A stretch of DNA of 44,155 nucleotides, taken from contig JBIIDH010000018.1 of NCBI GenBank assembly GCA_044238435.1, positions 1-44,155 of the forward strand, read 5' to 3'. Origin of the DNA: VFMC01 sp044238435 (GTDB lineage Bacteria > Actinomycetota > Acidimicrobiia > Acidimicrobiales > Ilumatobacteraceae). Under the pieces are notes generated by a model. It made no database searches, was not told the origin of the DNA, and was given only the letters and a program-made list of their open reading frames with translations. This document shows positions 42,702 through 44,155 of this stretch, in pieces (position 1 is the first letter of the stretch; each line of letters starts with the position of its first letter). Position numbers and translations under genes: made by a program.

Positions 42702-42723
42702 CGCCCCCGCCCCCTGACGCCCC
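42692..42723. repeat. 16-bp perfect tandem duplication at the CrtA-like stop codon
   Basis: CGCCCCCTGACGCCCC occurs at 42692-42707 and 42708-42723. The first copy contains the stop codon (42699-42701) of the CrtA-like gene; the second repeats it downstream. Probably slippage, but it resembles the other 16-19 bp duplications in spacers of this window. Confidence 0.85.
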
Positions 42724-42728
42724 CCGGC

Positions 42729-42839
42729 GATTGTGAGCGGAACCCGGCCCTACCCGGATTTGCTCACAGACGCTGGGTGCGCCGGTCGGTGATTGTGAGT
42801 AGAACCCCGCTCCACCTGGCTCCGCTCACAGACGCTGGG
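42729..42839. repeat. Two 49-bp hairpin repeats in tandem (62-bp period)
   Basis: Copy 1 spans 42729-42777 and copy 2 42791-42839, with 13 bp between them and no indel. Both begin GATTGTGAG(C/T) and end GCTCACAGACGCTGGG; the interiors differ. In copy 1 TGTGAGC (42732-42738) pairs with GCTCACA (42762-42768), and an inner AACCCGG/CCGGATT pair extends the stem. Copy 2 keeps the outer arms with one G-T wobble, and its right side overlaps the end of the CrtZ-like gene. They may act as a bidirectional terminator between convergent genes, or be a small intergenic repeat family. Confidence 0.8.
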
Positions 42840-43308
42840 GCGGTGGGCGGCGTTCGACCTGCGCGCGGACGGGGGCGAGCATGCCGTAGGGGGCGCCGTT
42901 GCGTTCGTGGTGCACCCGGTGCGCGGCGGCGAGTCGCTCGAGGCCGGGCACCGGGCGGTCGCTGAACAAGGGGAGTCGACGATGGATGTAGACGTCGTGC
43001 ACCAGTGCGTAGGTGAGGCCGTAGGCGGTCACGCCGATGCCCGCGGGGACGAGGGCCGCGAACCCGGCGACGTTGAAGCCGACAGCGAAGCCCATCATCA
43101 CCACTGCCGCGAACATGACCGGGTAGGCGTCGTTCGCCTCCCACCGGCGCGGGGATTCCCCGGCGCGCACTCGGCGGTGGTGACTGCGGTGCAGGCCGAG
43201 CCCCACGCCGTGCATCACCCACCGATGGGTGGCGGCGGTGAGGGGCTCCATCAGCACGAAGGCGACGACGGCGACAGCGACACCGGTCCACAGGCTCACG
43301 GTCTGCAC
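42826..43308 (-). CDS. crtZ: CrtZ-like carotenoid (beta-ring) hydroxylase
   Basis: The 160-residue membrane protein has the four His clusters of the beta-carotene hydroxylase/fatty-acid hydroxylase superfamily: His28-x4-His33 (HRWVMH), His40-x2-HisHis44 (HRSHH), His104-x4-His109 (HDVYIH) and His130-x2-HisHis134 (HRVHH). They sit among three to four hydrophobic segments, with the CrtZ phrase RLPLFSDRPVPGLERLAAAH. It binds a di-iron centre and hydroxylates C-3 of beta-rings. That needs a cyclised carotenoid, yet no cyclase gene is in the window. GTG 43308 is chosen; GTG 43299 is possible. Its 3' end overlaps a hairpin repeat. Confidence 0.88.
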   Translation of the reverse strand: MQTVSLWTGVAVAVVAFVLMEPLTAATHRWVMHGVGLGLHRSHHRRVRAGESPRRWEANDAYPVMFAAVVMMGFAVGFNVAGFAALVPAGIGVTAYGLTYALVHDVYIHRRLPLFSDRPVPGLERLAAAHRVHHERNGAPYGMLAPVRAQVERRPPPQRL

Positions 43309-43349
43309 GGTACCCGCCCGACCCGAGGGTTGTTCGTACGGACGGGTGT

Positions 43350-43388
43350 GCAGTTGGCACTCGGGTGGACGTCGGGGACTCGGGTGTG
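43350..43388 (-). repeat. Inverse-orientation relatives of the crtE-upstream 19-bp repeat
   Basis: Read on the - strand, 43350-43368 gives CCACCCGAGTGCCAACTGC, 16 of 19 positions equal to CCACCCGAGTCGCAGCTGC in the repeat at 33777-33814. A further CACACCCGAGT core is at 43378-43388. The spacer 43309-43545 otherwise holds the dnaK promoter and HAIR-like elements. Confidence 0.6.
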
Positions 43389-43401
43389 ACGTGCGGCAGA
43401 T

Positions 43402-43422
43402 AGTGAGTGGATATGACTCAAG
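43402..43422 (+). promoter_or_regulatory. HAIR-type HspR operator 1 upstream of dnaK
   Basis: AGTGAGT (43402-43408), 7 nt, ACTCAAG (43416-43422). The HspR-binding HAIR consensus is CTTGAGT-N7-ACTCAAG: the right half is perfect, the left has 5 of 7 and the spacing is exact. It lies upstream of the candidate -35. Confidence 0.75.
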
Positions 43423-43438
43423 TTTTCTTCTCGATGGG

Positions 43439-43468
43439 TTGGCGGGAGAGTGTGGCGACTCCTAACCT
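43439..43468 (+). promoter_or_regulatory. Candidate dnaK promoter
   Basis: TTGGCG (43439-43444), an 18-bp spacer, TAACCT (43463-43468). This is a housekeeping sigma-type promoter about 75 bp before the dnaK start codon, flanked by two HAIR-like sites, one overlapping the -10. Confidence 0.55.
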
Positions 43469-43487
43469 TGCGTGCAGGTCACTCAGG
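43467..43487 (+). promoter_or_regulatory. HAIR-type HspR operator 2 overlapping the dnaK -10
   Basis: CTTGCGT (43467-43473), 7 nt, ACTCAGG (43481-43487): 6 of 7 in each half against CTTGAGT-N7-ACTCAAG. Its place over and after the -10 box would block transcription when HspR is bound. Confidence 0.7.
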
Positions 43488-43545
43488 TTCCGGCCTGATT
43501 CCCACCCGTTCACCCCCGTCCAATCCCCACGTTCAGGAGCAACTC

Positions 43546-44155
<610 letters not shown>

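Noticed and set aside
42729..42768. Resemblance of ATTGTGAGCGGA to the lac operator left half
   Set aside because: The matching right arm is 23 bases away and the centre lacks LacI-type symmetry, so it is read as a hairpin repeat, not a LacI site.

Overview
This is a GC-rich window (roughly 70% G+C by eye) with dense, mostly co-directional genes. Start codons are often GTG and many stop/start pairs overlap as ATGA or GTGA. It looks like the chromosome of a high-GC actinobacterium. Three things point that way: two HspR/HAIR-type operators before dnaK, a Zur-type box before znuABC, and candidate TANNNT promoters sitting so close to start codons that transcripts would be leaderless. The BMP-type lipoprotein has a long Thr/Ala/Glu linker (TTAAAETTAAAVETT style). 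From memory this resembles marine Acidimicrobiia such as Ilumatobacter; that placement is inference only. There are no rRNA, tRNA, CRISPR, IS or phage genes that I can see.

Layout. (1) 1-752: the 3' part of a DUF222/HNH endonuclease-type gene. (2) 860-1933: an acetamidase/formamidase-family amidase. (3) 2065-17137: a long catabolic and uptake island on the + strand. It encodes a VOC dioxygenase-like protein, a cupin, HyuA and HyuB hydantoinase/oxoprolinase subunits, a Rieske oxygenase, an RraA-like aldolase, a BMP-type ABC importer (lipoprotein, double ATPase, two permeases), a zinc-less MDR reductase, an O-methyltransferase-like protein and an amidohydrolase. (4) 17173-21300: an accessory block with an NTF2-like protein, a second VOC protein and a paralogous amidohydrolase on the - strand, and a second Rieske oxygenase plus TauE/SafE permease on the + strand. 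A serine hydrolase follows at 21313-22545. (5) 22656-27909: a zinc-homeostasis island around one Zur-like box. cobW, a WD40 protein and a thioredoxin-like [2Fe-2S] ferredoxin run left; a 71-residue unknown protein and znuA/znuC/znuB run right. (6) 27857-31076 (-): alpha/beta hydrolase, AI-2E-type permease and Bcr/CflA efflux protein. (7) 31140-33775: rmuC, xseA and xseB. (8) 33926-43308: a carotenoid region. crtE, crtI, crtB, cruF-like, crtD-like and cruG-like genes form one coupled operon; a DCoH-VOC fusion, an atypical PlsY-like acyltransferase, a CrtA-like oxygenase and a CrtZ-like hydroxylase follow. (9) 43546 to the end: dnaK, 3' truncated.

How the genes fit together. The island in (3)-(4) has amide or lactam hydrolases, ring-type oxygenases, an aldolase and a nucleoside/lipophile-type importer. 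That set suggests uptake and ring opening of a nitrogen-containing (probably methylated heterocyclic) compound. The substrate is not readable from sequence, and this is the best candidate for an undescribed pathway. A FadR/GntR-type motif (TGGTCTG family) lies before the first VOC gene and before the second, linking the two blocks. The carotenoid genes imply a monocyclic or acyclic, hydroxylated/ketolated glycosylated pigment; no lycopene cyclase is visible. Intergenic spacers carry perfect 16-19 bp tandem duplications at three places, plus a pair of 49-bp hairpin repeats at 42729-42839. No gene-free stretch exceeds 300 bp.
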